64,000 nt of DNA from JABDMD01 sp965203475 (GCA_965203475.1 OZ241890.1:1798001-1862000), one strand, 5' to 3'. Numbered from the stretch's first letter, positions 42,339 through 51,802 are shown. The notes: generated from the letters alone by a model not told the origin. Numbers and translations: made by a program.

Positions 42339-44312
42339 TTAGAAAATTTTAAGTTTATCGAGTAACTCTTTCCCTACCCCTTCGCCCAGACTTTTATCAA
42401 TTTCCTCCGCTAAATCTTCTTTTAATTTTTCTTTTTCTTCTTCAATCTCTTCGGATGCGGTGCATTGGAGTAAAGCTTTCGAATCTACACCATAGCGAGG
42501 AGATTCAAAGGGTCCTTTCACAGTAATGGGTACGCCACATTTTCCGGGTTCTTCTGATAATCGTATTGAAATTTTATAGTCGGCAACGGACTGACCAATA
42601 TCAACATTACCGGCGCCATCGGCATGAATCAACGGTGTGTTCAACACCAGATCGTTATTATTCGCAACGCCTTTTGAAATGTTGTACGTACCAAATAATT
42701 TATCAAACACCAGTTCTTCACCACTGGGTTTTGGCGACCTTCCTTTTAACAATGCCGCGGCTTGTTCTACATTGGCCGCCAACTTTGCATCACGTAATGC
42801 GCCATTCGCTGCATTGAGCACTACTTTTCCCGCCAGCGCACGTTTTAATTCGGCAACACTATTGCCGGTCGTTTTTACATCCAACGCCACATTGCTAACG
42901 CCACGAATATAGGCATTTTCGTCACCCATAAAGTCAATACTTAAGGGCTCAATTTGTACATTAGAAATATCGGTGCCCAACCCATAACGAGGTATTTTCC
43001 CACGCACATCGACATTGGCTTGCCCTTTCATAGTACCCTCATACAAATTCATCGACATCGGCGACACTTGCAGTAAACCCTCTTTTGCTTTGAGTGTGGC
43101 TTTTAAATTGGTCATGGTCATACCCGAAATGATCAGAGTGCCAACCGAAATGTCTCCATTAACATGTAAATCACGCAAGGTTTGTGTGGGGAGTTCGATG
43201 GGTTCATTGTCGCTAGTAGCAGAACGTTGTGCATTTTCTTCTTGTTTTTCTTCTGCACTGGATGTGGGTAGTAATTTATCCAGATCGAGTTTTTTCGATG
43301 CTAAAGAAAATTTGACCTGTGGTTTTTCAAATGACGTAACGGAGGCATTACCAGTAAGCTCCGTATCCAACATCGAAACTACCAAAGAAGATAAACCTAA
43401 AGTTTCTTTTTCGAGATTCGCTTCGATGTTCGTTTTTAATTGCGCATCCAGTTTTCCTTCAGGGAATGCATCTCCTGTTCCAGCAATATCAATCGTTGCA
43501 TTCTTCAGCGCATATTCTTGGCTAACAAAATTTCCACTCACGTCCGCGCGTAACTGCAAATCCATGGCACCATTGGGAAAGGATTCACCCGTAGAATGTA
43601 ACACCACTTCCATTCCTTCTAATTGTAAGGTTTGGGCAGCGATGTCAAAAATGGCTGTAGTTACCAGTTGAAAAGAGGCGTCTAATACCGGTGCCGCACT
43701 ATTCATGTTGAAATCTAAATTGACGTCGGTTGGTTTTCCTTCGGCAATTTCACCGAGAACTAAATTAAACGGCTCAACACGAATTTTAGTTCCAGCCTGG
43801 TCATCTTGCCACAATACATTGGCCTCCGTGATCTCGATTCCGTTTACGACCAATTCAAAATCGCTTGCAGCACTGCTGTCTTCAGTGGCTGAAGCATCCG
43901 TGCCGGTAGTTTCAGAAATGAGGTCATCCCAGTTGGTCACGCCCTTGGCATTGGTTTGCAAATTGGCATTTACACCATGCAATTTTATTTTAGACGCATG
44001 AATCTTTTTCTTTAATAACGGTAAAAACTCTACATGTACATCTACTTCTTCTACACTTACCATCGGTGCATCATCAAAGCCGGGTGCATTCCCGAATTGT
44101 GTTTGTCCCAGGGTTAAGCCCAATCGTGGAAACAGGCTATGACCAATGTCGCCTTGAATATCGAGTGTACGTCCCGTCGCTTCTTGTGCTTTTTCAACAA
44201 TGAGCTCTTTGTAAGCATTTAAATCCAGGGTATAAAGAAAAAAACTGGCGGCGCCAATACCCAGCACCAGCAATGCAAAGATGCCTATAAAAAGGTATTT
44301 AATAACTTTCAT
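42339..44312 (-). CDS. AsmA-family envelope protein
   Basis: 657 aa. An N-terminal membrane anchor (YLFIGIFALLVLGIGAASFFLY), then the AsmA signature (ELIVEKAQEATGRTLDIQGDIGHSLFPRLGLTLGQTQFGNAPGFDDAPMVSVEEVDVHVEFLPLL) and repeats of the long beta-groove, ending LLQCTASEEIEEEK.... AsmA-like proteins bridge inner and outer membranes and are implicated in phospholipid transport. A Ser/Thr/Ala-rich low-complexity insert lies near residue 140. First gene of the asmA-SRPBCC-mutY-yggX run. Confidence 0.9.
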   Translation of the reverse strand: MKVIKYLFIGIFALLVLGIGAASFFLYTLDLNAYKELIVEKAQEATGRTLDIQGDIGHSLFPRLGLTLGQTQFGNAPGFDDAPMVSVEEVDVHVEFLPLLKKKIHASKIKLHGVNANLQTNAKGVTNWDDLISETTGTDASATEDSSAASDFELVVNGIEITEANVLWQDDQAGTKIRVEPFNLVLGEIAEGKPTDVNLDFNMNSAAPVLDASFQLVTTAIFDIAAQTLQLEGMEVVLHSTGESFPNGAMDLQLRADVSGNFVSQEYALKNATIDIAGTGDAFPEGKLDAQLKTNIEANLEKETLGLSSLVVSMLDTELTGNASVTSFEKPQVKFSLASKKLDLDKLLPTSSAEEKQEENAQRSATSDNEPIELPTQTLRDLHVNGDISVGTLIISGMTMTNLKATLKAKEGLLQVSPMSMNLYEGTMKGQANVDVRGKIPRYGLGTDISNVQIEPLSIDFMGDENAYIRGVSNVALDVKTTGNSVAELKRALAGKVVLNAANGALRDAKLAANVEQAAALLKGRSPKPSGEELVFDKLFGTYNISKGVANNNDLVLNTPLIHADGAGNVDIGQSVADYKISIRLSEEPGKCGVPITVKGPFESPRYGVDSKALLQCTASEEIEEEKEKLKEDLAEEIDKSLGEGVGKELLDKLKIF

Positions 44313-44427
44313 GCCCCGGCTCCTGAATTCAGTAGGAAATTATTGTATTGATGAACAGTTTGACTCTTTCAGAAAAGAATCGTTTCGCATGCATTTTGTC
44401 AACTATGGTATAAGACCATGCGTTCGC

Positions 44428-44904
44428 TCAGCTTCTTTCCCAGTCCCCACTTTTACCACCACTTTTGCGTAACAATGCAATGTCTTGCATTTTCATGCCA
44501 CGATCCACCGCTTTGCACATATCATAAATCGTTAACAGTGCCACTTGCACGGCCGTTAAGGCTTCCATTTCCACACCGGTTTTCCCCACGGTCTCGGCGG
44601 TAGCCATGCAATACACTGCCGGTGGCTGTTGTTCAACACTAAATTCCACTTCGACAGAGGTAAGCGCTAAGGGATGACATAACGGCACCAGCTCGGCCGT
44701 TTTTTTGGCCCCCATAATGCCGGCAATGCGTGCAATACCCAATACATCGCCTTTTTTATGCCCGCCTTCTTGAATAAGCTTCAGTGTTTCCGATTGCAAA
44801 TGAATACGCCCATCGGCCACGGCAATACGATGGCTTTCCGGTTTTTGCCCGATATCCACCATGTGGGCCTCGCCTTGTGGATTGAAATGGGTCAATTTGC
44901 TCAT
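44428..44904 (-). CDS. moaC: Molybdenum cofactor biosynthesis protein C (cyclic pyranopterin monophosphate synthase)
   Basis: 158 aa, normal length. MVDIGQKPESHRIAVADG start block, AKKTAELVPLCHPLALTSVEVEF and VGKTGVEMEALTAVQVALLTIYDMCKAVDRGM carry the active-site His, Glu, Asp and Lys. It converts the MoaA product to cPMP, the first stable molybdopterin precursor. It diverges from moaD across 88 bp. Confidence 0.96.
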   Translation of the reverse strand: MSKLTHFNPQGEAHMVDIGQKPESHRIAVADGRIHLQSETLKLIQEGGHKKGDVLGIARIAGIMGAKKTAELVPLCHPLALTSVEVEFSVEQQPPAVYCMATAETVGKTGVEMEALTAVQVALLTIYDMCKAVDRGMKMQDIALLRKSGGKSGDWERS

Positions 44905-44992
44905 GTACAGTAATGATCAATTGTTGTTATGAATCAAATAGTATCACTTCGTGCCAGATTGTAGAGTGCCCATTGACTACTATAATGAAAGT

Positions 44993-45229
44993 ATGACTGT
45001 ACACGTCAAATATTTTGCCAGCCTGCGCGAAACCATGGGTCGCGCACAAGATGAAATTACATTGGATAATGATTCCTCGACGGTCGAAGACATTTGGAAT
45101 CAAGCCACTCAGAATTTATCGCGTCCGGATAATATCTTAGTCGCAGTGAATCATGAATATAGCTCTCTTTCCCAAGAAATTCACGACGGGGACGAAGTTG
45201 CTTTCTTCCCCCCTGTGACAGGTGGTTGA
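44993..45229 (+). CDS. moaD: Molybdopterin synthase small subunit
   Basis: 78 aa from the ATG at 44993. Ubiquitin-like: VKYFASLRETMGRAQDEI...VNHEYSSLSQEIHDGDEVAFFPPVTGG, ending in the required Gly-Gly that carries the thiocarboxylate. A consensus TATAAT at 44981-44986 ends only 6 nt before the start codon and no Shine-Dalgarno is visible, so the transcript may be leaderless. No moaE follows in this window. Confidence 0.93.
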   Translation: MTVHVKYFASLRETMGRAQDEITLDNDSSTVEDIWNQATQNLSRPDNILVAVNHEYSSLSQEIHDGDEVAFFPPVTGG

Positions 45230-45230
45230 G

Positions 45231-45335
45231 TGAGTACAAGGACGATGTGCATGGATGCACAAGTGTCGCGGTAGACAGGATGTCGGTAGCGACCGTACGA
45301 ATAGGATTTCCATCAGGGATGATGCAACCGATTAA
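45231..45335 (+). repeat. Interspersed repeat, family R1, copy 1
   Basis: The first 41 bp are identical to 61270-61310 and include the small palindrome GTGCATGGATGCAC. The next part (to about 45303) matches the minus strand of 63226-63302 closely, and the end GATGCAACCGATTAA (45321-45335) recurs at 61472-61486. It begins 2 bp after the moaD stop. Confidence 0.85.
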
Positions 45336-45338
45336 TCT

Positions 45339-45352
45339 ATTCTATATAGAAT
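45339..45352. promoter_or_regulatory. Perfect 14-bp palindrome upstream of CDF transporter gene
   Basis: ATTCTATATAGAAT, perfectly symmetrical, 82 bp upstream of the cation-transporter ATG. Could be an operator for a metal-responsive repressor; no regulator is identified. Confidence 0.35.
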
Positions 45353-45434
45353 GACAGGTAACGATCTAAATTGGAAATTAGTAAAAGTTAATACTGGATT
45401 ATAATTTAATTTTCAAATCTATAAGCATGTATCG

Positions 45435-46073
45435 ATGAAAGATAACTGCTGCCAATACAACTTTGATAGCTCAACATTAAATCAGAAACAACGCCTCGTT
45501 TTAAAAATCGTCCTTATTATTAACGCTGCCACTTTTCTTATGATGGTCATCGCAGCTAAGTTCAGTGGCTCTTCATCTTTATTGTCTGGTGCATTAGACA
45601 ACTTCGGTGATGCATTAACCTATGCTTTAAGTTTGAGCGTGATTGGAGCCGCTACATTTGTTAAAGCTCGTGTCGCAATGTTTAAGGGTTTGCTAATTCT
45701 CTGCTCTGCATTAATGGTTGCATATGTGATTATCATGCGATTGCTTCATCCCGAAACACCCATCTATGAAGCCATGGGGCTTGCAGCCATTTTGAATTTA
45801 GCGGCTAATTTAATTTGTCTTTGGTTGTTAACCCCATATCGGAATAAAGATGTAAACATGTCATCAGCTTGGGAGTGTTCGCGCAATGATGTTGCAGAAG
45901 GACTAGCTGTTATTGTGGCTGCATTGGCCGTGTGGATTTTTAATTCCGGCTGGCCAGATGTCGTCATTGCAATTGGACTACTAATTATGTTTTCACGTTC
46001 TGCAATTCGAGTAATTCAAAATGCGTGGCAAGATTTACACTTAATAACAGACAAAACTAAAATAGATGCTTAG
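45435..46073 (+). CDS. Cation diffusion facilitator (CDF) transporter, short form
   Basis: 212 aa with about six transmembrane helices. A Cys-containing N-terminus (DNCCQ), SGALDNFGDALTYALSL (CDF site on helix 2, D-x3-D type) and ECSRNDVAEGLAVIVAALA (helix 5 site). The usual C-terminal cytosolic domain is absent, so it is a short membrane-only CDF. Exports divalent metal, probably Zn, Co or similar. It is convergent with the MerC-like gene of a likely zinc-regulated locus. Confidence 0.85.
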   Translation: MKDNCCQYNFDSSTLNQKQRLVLKIVLIINAATFLMMVIAAKFSGSSSLLSGALDNFGDALTYALSLSVIGAATFVKARVAMFKGLLILCSALMVAYVIIMRLLHPETPIYEAMGLAAILNLAANLICLWLLTPYRNKDVNMSSAWECSRNDVAEGLAVIVAALAVWIFNSGWPDVVIAIGLLIMFSRSAIRVIQNAWQDLHLITDKTKIDA

Positions 46074-46121
46074 TGTACTAATTAATTTTTAATAGTTTTA
46101 AAAACTAATGTAGTTATTGAA

Positions 46122-46541
46122 TTAAATATACTCATTTCTTTGTTCTGGACATTCGCACATTTGTTGATGTTGGCATAAGCGATAATTCCAAATATGGGCA
46201 ATTGCAATAATCATTGCACCAACAGCTGTAAAGACTTTTTCTAATTCCTCGCCTAACAAGTCATGGCCAAAAAAAGCAACAGTACACAAAATGAATAAGC
46301 CTAGACCGCCGATCAATAATATTTGATAACGCTTATGATTTTTGCAACCCATCGTTAATGCATAGGTAGAAATGGGTACGACTGCAACTACCATCCAAAT
46401 GTGAAAAATTTCATCTTCTAAAGGTATTGCTACTAATGAAGGTAGTAAAACAGCAATCAGAGGCAAAACCAAACAATGAATCGTACACAGCAAAGATAAA
46501 CTAATCGCAGCTTTATCAGTTATTGATTGTAAATTAACCAT
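46122..46541 (-). CDS. MerC-domain membrane protein
   Basis: 139 aa with four hydrophobic segments. SLLCTIHCLVLPLIAVLLP carries the C-x2-H-C metal site of MerC, and the end carries further metal-type residues (CQHQQMCECPEQ). MerC proteins move mercury or, in Zur-controlled loci, are thought to handle zinc. It is divergent from the TonB receptor with Zur-like boxes between, so zinc is the more likely metal. Confidence 0.85.
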   Translation of the reverse strand: MVNLQSITDKAAISLSLLCTIHCLVLPLIAVLLPSLVAIPLEDEIFHIWMVVAVVPISTYALTMGCKNHKRYQILLIGGLGLFILCTVAFFGHDLLGEELEKVFTAVGAMIIAIAHIWNYRLCQHQQMCECPEQRNEYI

Positions 46542-46646
46542 TTAAATCTATGTTGAAGAATAGCTTAGTCGGGCCTGGAGACATTTCCAGTTCGTTTGTA
46601 TTGAATAAGTGCGGCAATACTTGATTTGCTACAGTATGGTAGTTGT

Positions 46647-46669
46647 GTAACGTTATAATATAACATATC
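46647..46669. promoter_or_regulatory. Zur box
   Basis: The 23-bp site centres on the perfect palindrome GTTATAATATAAC (46652-46664) and agrees with the gammaproteobacterial Zur consensus at 20 of 23 positions by my alignment. It is between the divergent merC-like and TonB receptor genes. Confidence 0.8.
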
Positions 46670-46673
46670 ATAT

Positions 46674-46686
46674 GTAATGATATAAC
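46674..46686. promoter_or_regulatory. Second, weaker Zur-like half-palindrome
   Basis: GTAATGATATAAC. Only the right half matches the Zur core. It is 9 bp from the first box and nearer the receptor start, which fits tandem repressor binding. Confidence 0.5.
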
Positions 46687-46710
46687 ATAATAATTACTCA
46701 TCTACTTATC

Positions 46711-48747
46711 ATGAAAAAACCTACCTTTTATGCATTTTTGCTAATGCTTGCTGTTAGCTTGAATTTGTACGCAGAAGAACAAACTGCTAACAACTCTGTT
46801 AATTTACCAGGTATTACCGTTGAATCAGACGTATTCGAAAACAGACCGCCCGAGGATTTTGCTCAGTCTATTAAAGTCCTCCAAGGAGAAGAGTTAGAGC
46901 GTAAAAAATCAAGCACCATTGGAGAAACCGTTAGCGATGAGTTGGGCGTTTCTTCAACCTATTTTGCACCTGGAGCAAGTCGCCCCATTATTCGTGGTTT
47001 GGGCAGTAACCGTGTGCGTGTTTTAGAAAATGGCATTGACTCATTAGATGTATCAAGCTTGAGTGAAGATCATGCCGTATCCATAGAACCTTATTTTGCG
47101 GAGCAAATTGAAATTCTTCGCGGACCTTCAACTCTACGATATGGACCTGGTGCCATCGGTGGAGTGGTTAATATTATTAATAATCGTCTTCCACAAGACT
47201 TAAGTGCAGGTCTGTTTGAATTTAACGGTGTAGTGGAACATGCAACCGTCTCAGATGGAACAACAGCCGCTGCTGAAATGAATGGTGCATATAATTCTTT
47301 TGCCTGGCATTTAGATGGCCTAACAAGAGACACAAATGATTACGATATCGATGGATTTGCTAACGAAGAAGAGAGAGAAAATAGAGGGACGTTAAAAAAT
47401 AGTGATGTAGAAACCGATAATTATGGAGCTGGGGCAAGTTTTATTAGTGAAGAAGTTGGCATGATTGGCTTTGCTTACAGTAATTATGATACTGACTATG
47501 GTGTCCCAGGCGCAGAAGAAGGGGATATTAGAATCGATCTTGAGCAAGATCGTTATGACGCACAGGCCGAATTATTTAATCCATTCGGAGGCATTGAAAA
47601 AATTTCTTTGCGAGCAACCTACAATGATTATGAGCATGATGAAGTTGAAGAAGACGGAGAAGTTGCGACTACCTTTGACAATGAAGAACTTGAGACAAGG
47701 CTTGAGCTAACACATATGATTAGCGACAGTTGGGAAAATGCATACGGTATTCAATATAACGATCGAGAATTTTCTGCTGTTGGTGAAGAAGCGTTTATTC
47801 AACCGTTAGATGAAGAACGGTATGGAGTATTTGCAATCAGTCATTATCATGGTGAGTTGTGGGATTTTGAAGGTGGTCTTCGGTTTGATCATGATGAGTT
47901 TGAACCTGATAATGGTGATGACGAGGACTTTAGTGTTTATTCTCTCTCATTAGGCGTTCAGAGAAAACTTGTTAATGATATGCAAGTTAACTTATTTCTT
48001 GCTCGTACCGAGCGTGCACCGCAAGAAGTTGCTTTATATGCGGATGGGCCGCATTTGGCCACACTTACCTTTGAAATCGGCTCTACCGATATCGATGAAG
48101 AAACATCCTACAATTTTGAGGTGGGTGTTGAACAGAACAAATCGAATTACACATGGGGAATTAATGCTTATTACAATCGCATTGATGATTATATTTATCT
48201 AGCAAGTGTTGATTCAAATGGTGATGGCATTGCAGATCGTGTAGATGAAGATGGGAATTTAGACCCAGCTGGCGAGCTACTATTAGGTATCTTTGAAAAT
48301 GAAGATGCAGAATTTTATGGAATCGAAGCTGAATTCATTACGCAACTAATTAATAATGACAAGGTTGATGTTACTGGTCGAATTTTTGGTGATTACATTC
48401 GCGCAGAGTTTGATGATAGTGATGCTGGGGACGTGCCAAGGATTCCACCTGGACGTATTGGGTTAGGGGTTGAGAGTGTAATGAATTCTTGGATTGGAAA
48501 TATCGATTTAATCTTTGTTGCAGATTCAAATAATGAGGCTGATCTCGAAACTGATACTGATGGATACACGATGTTAAATGCGAGTCTCACCAAAACCTTT
48601 TACGCGGGAGATTCCTTTATTGACTTATTTGTGAAAGGAGAAAACTTGTTAGATGAGGATGCACGTCAACACTCATCTTTTACAAAAGACCGTGTGGTAT
48701 TACCCGGACAGGGCTTTGTATTTGGCGCTTCTTTGAAATTTAGATAA
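46711..48747 (+). CDS. TonB-dependent receptor, ZnuD-like
   Basis: 678 aa. Signal peptide (FYAFLLMLAVSLNLYAEE), plug domain (GITVESDVFENRPPEDFAQSIKVLQGEELERK..., PIIRGLGSNRVRVLENGID, IEILRGPSTLRYGPGAIGGVVNII) and a beta-barrel ending in aromatic Phe-containing FVFGASLKFR. No separate TonB box is obvious beyond the N-terminal GITVES stretch. Extracellular loops are unusually acidic (DGDEVEEDGEVATTF-like, NGDDEDFS). The Zur boxes upstream and the MerC-like neighbour make outer-membrane zinc uptake the likely function. Confidence 0.9.
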   Translation: MKKPTFYAFLLMLAVSLNLYAEEQTANNSVNLPGITVESDVFENRPPEDFAQSIKVLQGEELERKKSSTIGETVSDELGVSSTYFAPGASRPIIRGLGSNRVRVLENGIDSLDVSSLSEDHAVSIEPYFAEQIEILRGPSTLRYGPGAIGGVVNIINNRLPQDLSAGLFEFNGVVEHATVSDGTTAAAEMNGAYNSFAWHLDGLTRDTNDYDIDGFANEEERENRGTLKNSDVETDNYGAGASFISEEVGMIGFAYSNYDTDYGVPGAEEGDIRIDLEQDRYDAQAELFNPFGGIEKISLRATYNDYEHDEVEEDGEVATTFDNEELETRLELTHMISDSWENAYGIQYNDREFSAVGEEAFIQPLDEERYGVFAISHYHGELWDFEGGLRFDHDEFEPDNGDDEDFSVYSLSLGVQRKLVNDMQVNLFLARTERAPQEVALYADGPHLATLTFEIGSTDIDEETSYNFEVGVEQNKSNYTWGINAYYNRIDDYIYLASVDSNGDGIADRVDEDGNLDPAGELLLGIFENEDAEFYGIEAEFITQLINNDKVDVTGRIFGDYIRAEFDDSDAGDVPRIPPGRIGLGVESVMNSWIGNIDLIFVADSNNEADLETDTDGYTMLNASLTKTFYAGDSFIDLFVKGENLLDEDARQHSSFTKDRVVLPGQGFVFGASLKFR

Positions 48748-48777
48748 GCAAGTGTAAAACGCCGATACCAAAAACCA

Positions 48778-50127
48778 TTATTGAATCAACAAAAATAATC
48801 CACGTGCTTCGCGTTGAATATTCAATAACAGTGCTCGTGGACTTTTCTTGATTGCGGCTTTCATTTCTTGAATCGTTTTTACGCGTTGTTTATTCACACT
48901 AATAATAATATCGCCTTTTTGTAACCCGGCCGCTTCTGCTTTTCCACTGACACTCGAAACTTCAATACCATAAGTGGTACCACGAGTCGTATCTTCCGAC
49001 ACTTCACGTAATTCTGCTCCCGATAATTTTTGACTTAAAGTGTCACCTCGCACACTCTTGATGACACGATCTTCAATGGTGGCGGTAAGAAAGCGTGACT
49101 TTCCATTACGTAAAACATCAAGATCGACATGCGAACCAATGCGAAGCAATCCTATGATGTTGCGCACTTGTGCTGAATTTTCGACTTCGCGACCGTTCAC
49201 CGCAATAATGACATCACCCACTTCAATTCCCGCTTTATCGGCCGGTGAATCTTCTTCTATCCTTGCCACCACAACTCCTTTGGTGCGCGTTATACCAAAT
49301 GCCTCGGCCAGTTCTGGTGTGAGATCTTGTGCCGTAAATCCTAAGCGTCCCCGTTTGACCTCACCGTGTTCGATGAGTTGATCCACCAAATGTTTCACCA
49401 TGTTGACGGGAATCGCAAAGCCAATGCCAATGTTTCCACTGCGCCCATAAATCGCCGTGTTGATCCCCACCAATTCACCTTTTAAATTCACCAAGGCACC
49501 GCCTGAATTTCCCGGATTAATAGACGCATCGGTTTGAATAAAATCTTCATATGACTCAATGCCTAACCCACTTCTTCCCAAGGCGCTGACAATTCCTGAC
49601 GTTACGGTTTGCCCCAAACCAAAGGGATTGCCAATTGCCACTACAAAATCACCTTGGCGTAGTTCATCAGAATTACTCAATGGAATTTGCGATAAATTTT
49701 TTGCTTCGATTTGAATTACCGCAATATCAGCACCAGGATCTTTACCAATCACTTCGGCATTAAAGCGTTGTCCATCTTCCAGTGTTACCACGATGTCATG
49801 GGCTTTATCGATGACATGAGAATTCGTCACAATAAATCCATTACCTGCATCAATGATGACACCGGAACCAAGTCCCGTGGTACGTCGTTCGCGTTTTAAT
49901 TCCGGCACATCAAAAAAACGTCGAAAGAACGGATCATCAAAAAATGGATCGCGAACAGTGACCTTGCCCGTAGTAGAAATATTCACTACGGATGGTGTGG
50001 TATGTTCCAACATCGGCGCCAATGAAGGTAACGCTTGGCCATCGACACTGGCGGGAAGCCCTGCATGCACATTAGAAAAAATGCCTGCACACATGCCAAT
50101 AAAAATTGCCCATAAAATTTTTTGCAT
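48778..50127 (-). CDS. degQ: DegP/DegQ-family periplasmic serine protease
   Basis: 449 aa. Signal peptide, catalytic His in IVTNSHVIDKAHDI, Asp in GADIAVIQI, Ser in NPGNSGGALVN, then two PDZ domains (VARIEEDSPADKAGIEVGDVIIAVNGREV and IEVSSVSGKAEAAGLQKGDIIISVNKQRV). It degrades or refolds misfolded envelope proteins. Length is nearer DegQ than DegP because the LA loop insert is short. It stands below cbpA-like and hsp20 genes on the same strand. Confidence 0.93.
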   Translation of the reverse strand: MQKILWAIFIGMCAGIFSNVHAGLPASVDGQALPSLAPMLEHTTPSVVNISTTGKVTVRDPFFDDPFFRRFFDVPELKRERRTTGLGSGVIIDAGNGFIVTNSHVIDKAHDIVVTLEDGQRFNAEVIGKDPGADIAVIQIEAKNLSQIPLSNSDELRQGDFVVAIGNPFGLGQTVTSGIVSALGRSGLGIESYEDFIQTDASINPGNSGGALVNLKGELVGINTAIYGRSGNIGIGFAIPVNMVKHLVDQLIEHGEVKRGRLGFTAQDLTPELAEAFGITRTKGVVVARIEEDSPADKAGIEVGDVIIAVNGREVENSAQVRNIIGLLRIGSHVDLDVLRNGKSRFLTATIEDRVIKSVRGDTLSQKLSGAELREVSEDTTRGTTYGIEVSSVSGKAEAAGLQKGDIIISVNKQRVKTIQEMKAAIKKSPRALLLNIQREARGLFLLIQ

Positions 50128-50196
50128 CGTAACGAATACTGCGTTGAATGGTTTTAGTGTAATCGAGCCTGGATTATACGGATTTCAACAACAGGT

Positions 50197-51186
50197 TTAA
50201 TCCGTCTTGCGTGGATCAAATGGAAAACGCTTGGCCATATCCTGATAATACTGTTGTTTTTCATCCTCGGACATAGGCGGCAATACAATGTGAAGTGATA
50301 CAATTTGATCACCAGCTACACTTCGCTTGTTTTTATTCGGTAAGCCACGATTCTTCAGACGAAGTTTTTTCCCAGATTGGGAACCCGCCGGAATATTCAT
50401 TTCCACTCGACCGCCTAAAGTCGGTACTTCCACTTTTGCACCTAGTGCCGCTTCCCACGGACTAATGAGGAAATCCAACAAGATGTTTTTTTCTTCCAGC
50501 TTATATTGTGAATGTGGGGACACTTGTACTTCTAAATAAAGATCACCTCGGCGACCTCCATAAACACTTTCACTTCCCTGACCACTTAAACGAATGCGTT
50601 GACCAGTAGTGATGCCTTTAGGAATTTTAACTTCTAACTTTCGAGTAATACCATTTCCTAAGCGAATGGTTTTTTTCGCACCGTGATACGCTTCTTCCAA
50701 AGTGATAGAAATGGTTGCATGTTGATCCGCACCCTGTGCTGCTTGCCCAGCATGAGAGGTATGTGCTTGATGAAAATCATGAGCACCAAATCCACTGCTA
50801 CCGCCTTGAGTAAAGCCACCACCAAACAATGACTCAAAAAAATCACTAAACCCTGATCCAGAAAATTCCGTGCCACCAAACCCTGCGCTGCTAGATGCAT
50901 GTCCTGAAAAACCCGCATGTGAAAATATATCTTCCCACCCGGGCGGAGGTGTAAAGTTTTGTCCGGCCTTCCAGTTTGCACCAAGCTGATTATAGGCTTG
51001 ACGTTTTTCTGGATCTTTTAAAACTTCATACGCTTCACTGACCTCTTTAAATTTTTCTTCTGCATTCTTTTCTTTGCTTACATCTGGATGATATTTACGT
51101 GCAAGACGGCGGTAGGCTGTTTTAATTTCAGCCTCTTTCGAATCGCGCTCTACGCCGAGAATTTTGTAATAGTCTTTGTATTCCAT
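50197..51186 (-). CDS. cbpA: CbpA-like DnaJ co-chaperone
   Basis: 329 aa. J domain residues 4-70 (YYKILGVERDSKEAEIKTAYRRLARKYHPDVSKEKNAEEKFKEVSEAYEVLKDPEKR) with HPD; a Gly/Phe/Ser-rich linker; no zinc-finger; then the two C-terminal beta domains (ISITLEEAYHGAKKTIRL, VKIPKGITTGQRIRLSGQGS-like). This is the class B/CbpA layout. 80 bp below hsp20 on the same strand. Confidence 0.92.
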   Translation of the reverse strand: MEYKDYYKILGVERDSKEAEIKTAYRRLARKYHPDVSKEKNAEEKFKEVSEAYEVLKDPEKRQAYNQLGANWKAGQNFTPPPGWEDIFSHAGFSGHASSSAGFGGTEFSGSGFSDFFESLFGGGFTQGGSSGFGAHDFHQAHTSHAGQAAQGADQHATISITLEEAYHGAKKTIRLGNGITRKLEVKIPKGITTGQRIRLSGQGSESVYGGRRGDLYLEVQVSPHSQYKLEEKNILLDFLISPWEAALGAKVEVPTLGGRVEMNIPAGSQSGKKLRLKNRGLPNKNKRSVAGDQIVSLHIVLPPMSEDEKQQYYQDMAKRFPFDPRKTD

Positions 51187-51266
51187 ATCAACCGATTTAA
51201 TTTATTAGTTGCCGATAGTAAAGCGCCGCGATAAACGCGGCGCCAAAACATCCTTGTAAGTACAGC

Positions 51267-51701
51267 TTAACCTTCCACTGAAATTTTCTTTGGTAAAGCT
51301 TTTTCTTTTTTAGGAATTTTAAGTTTTAAAACTCCATGCTCTGTTTTTGCAGAAATATTTTCTGCATCGGCTGTATCTGGAAGTGTGAAGCGCCGATAAA
51401 AACTTCCATATACACGTTCTGTTTTGGTATATCCTTCACCTTCATCCTTGCTTTCTTCTTTACGCTCACCTTTAATAGTAAGCACACCATCTTCCAAAGA
51501 TACGTCAATATGTTTGGGTTCTACTCCTGGAATATCCGCCGAAACTTTATAGGCATTTTTACCTTCTTTGATATCTACTGACGGCACCCAGTCGGTAGCT
51601 GTATCGCCAAGAGCTGCATAATTAGAATTAAAAACTCGATCTAGTTCTCCACGAAACTCACGAAAGGAGTCCCACGGATCACGATATACTTTTGTAAGCA
51701 T
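51267..51701 (-). CDS. Small heat-shock protein, Hsp20 family
   Basis: 144 aa. Alpha-crystallin domain residues about 40-130: WVPSVDIKEGKNAYKVSADIPGVEPKHIDVSLEDGVLTIKGERK...YGSFYRRFTLPDTAD...HGVLKLKIPK, followed by a short IxI/V-type tail (PKKISVEG). An ATP-independent holdase. GGAGG 7-8 nt upstream of the start; a sigma-32-type promoter lies 46-71 bp upstream. Confidence 0.95.
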   Translation of the reverse strand: MLTKVYRDPWDSFREFRGELDRVFNSNYAALGDTATDWVPSVDIKEGKNAYKVSADIPGVEPKHIDVSLEDGVLTIKGERKEESKDEGEGYTKTERVYGSFYRRFTLPDTADAENISAKTEHGVLKLKIPKKEKALPKKISVEG

Positions 51702-51746
51702 CTTAAACCTCCTTACAACAAATAAATAACTTCGCTGTAATAGGAA

Positions 51747-51772
51747 ATATGGGCTAATTTTGCCTTTTCAAG
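51747..51772 (-). promoter_or_regulatory. Sigma-32 heat-shock promoter for hsp20
   Basis: On the minus strand CTTGAAA (51772-51766), a 12-bp spacer and CCCATAT (51753-51747), a full match to the sigma-32 consensus CTTGAAA - CCCATnT. Transcription would begin about 40 nt before the hsp20 ATG and may extend into cbpA. Confidence 0.88.
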
Positions 51773-51802
51773 GGTTGGATTTAATAAATTTTTGTACCTT
51801 AT

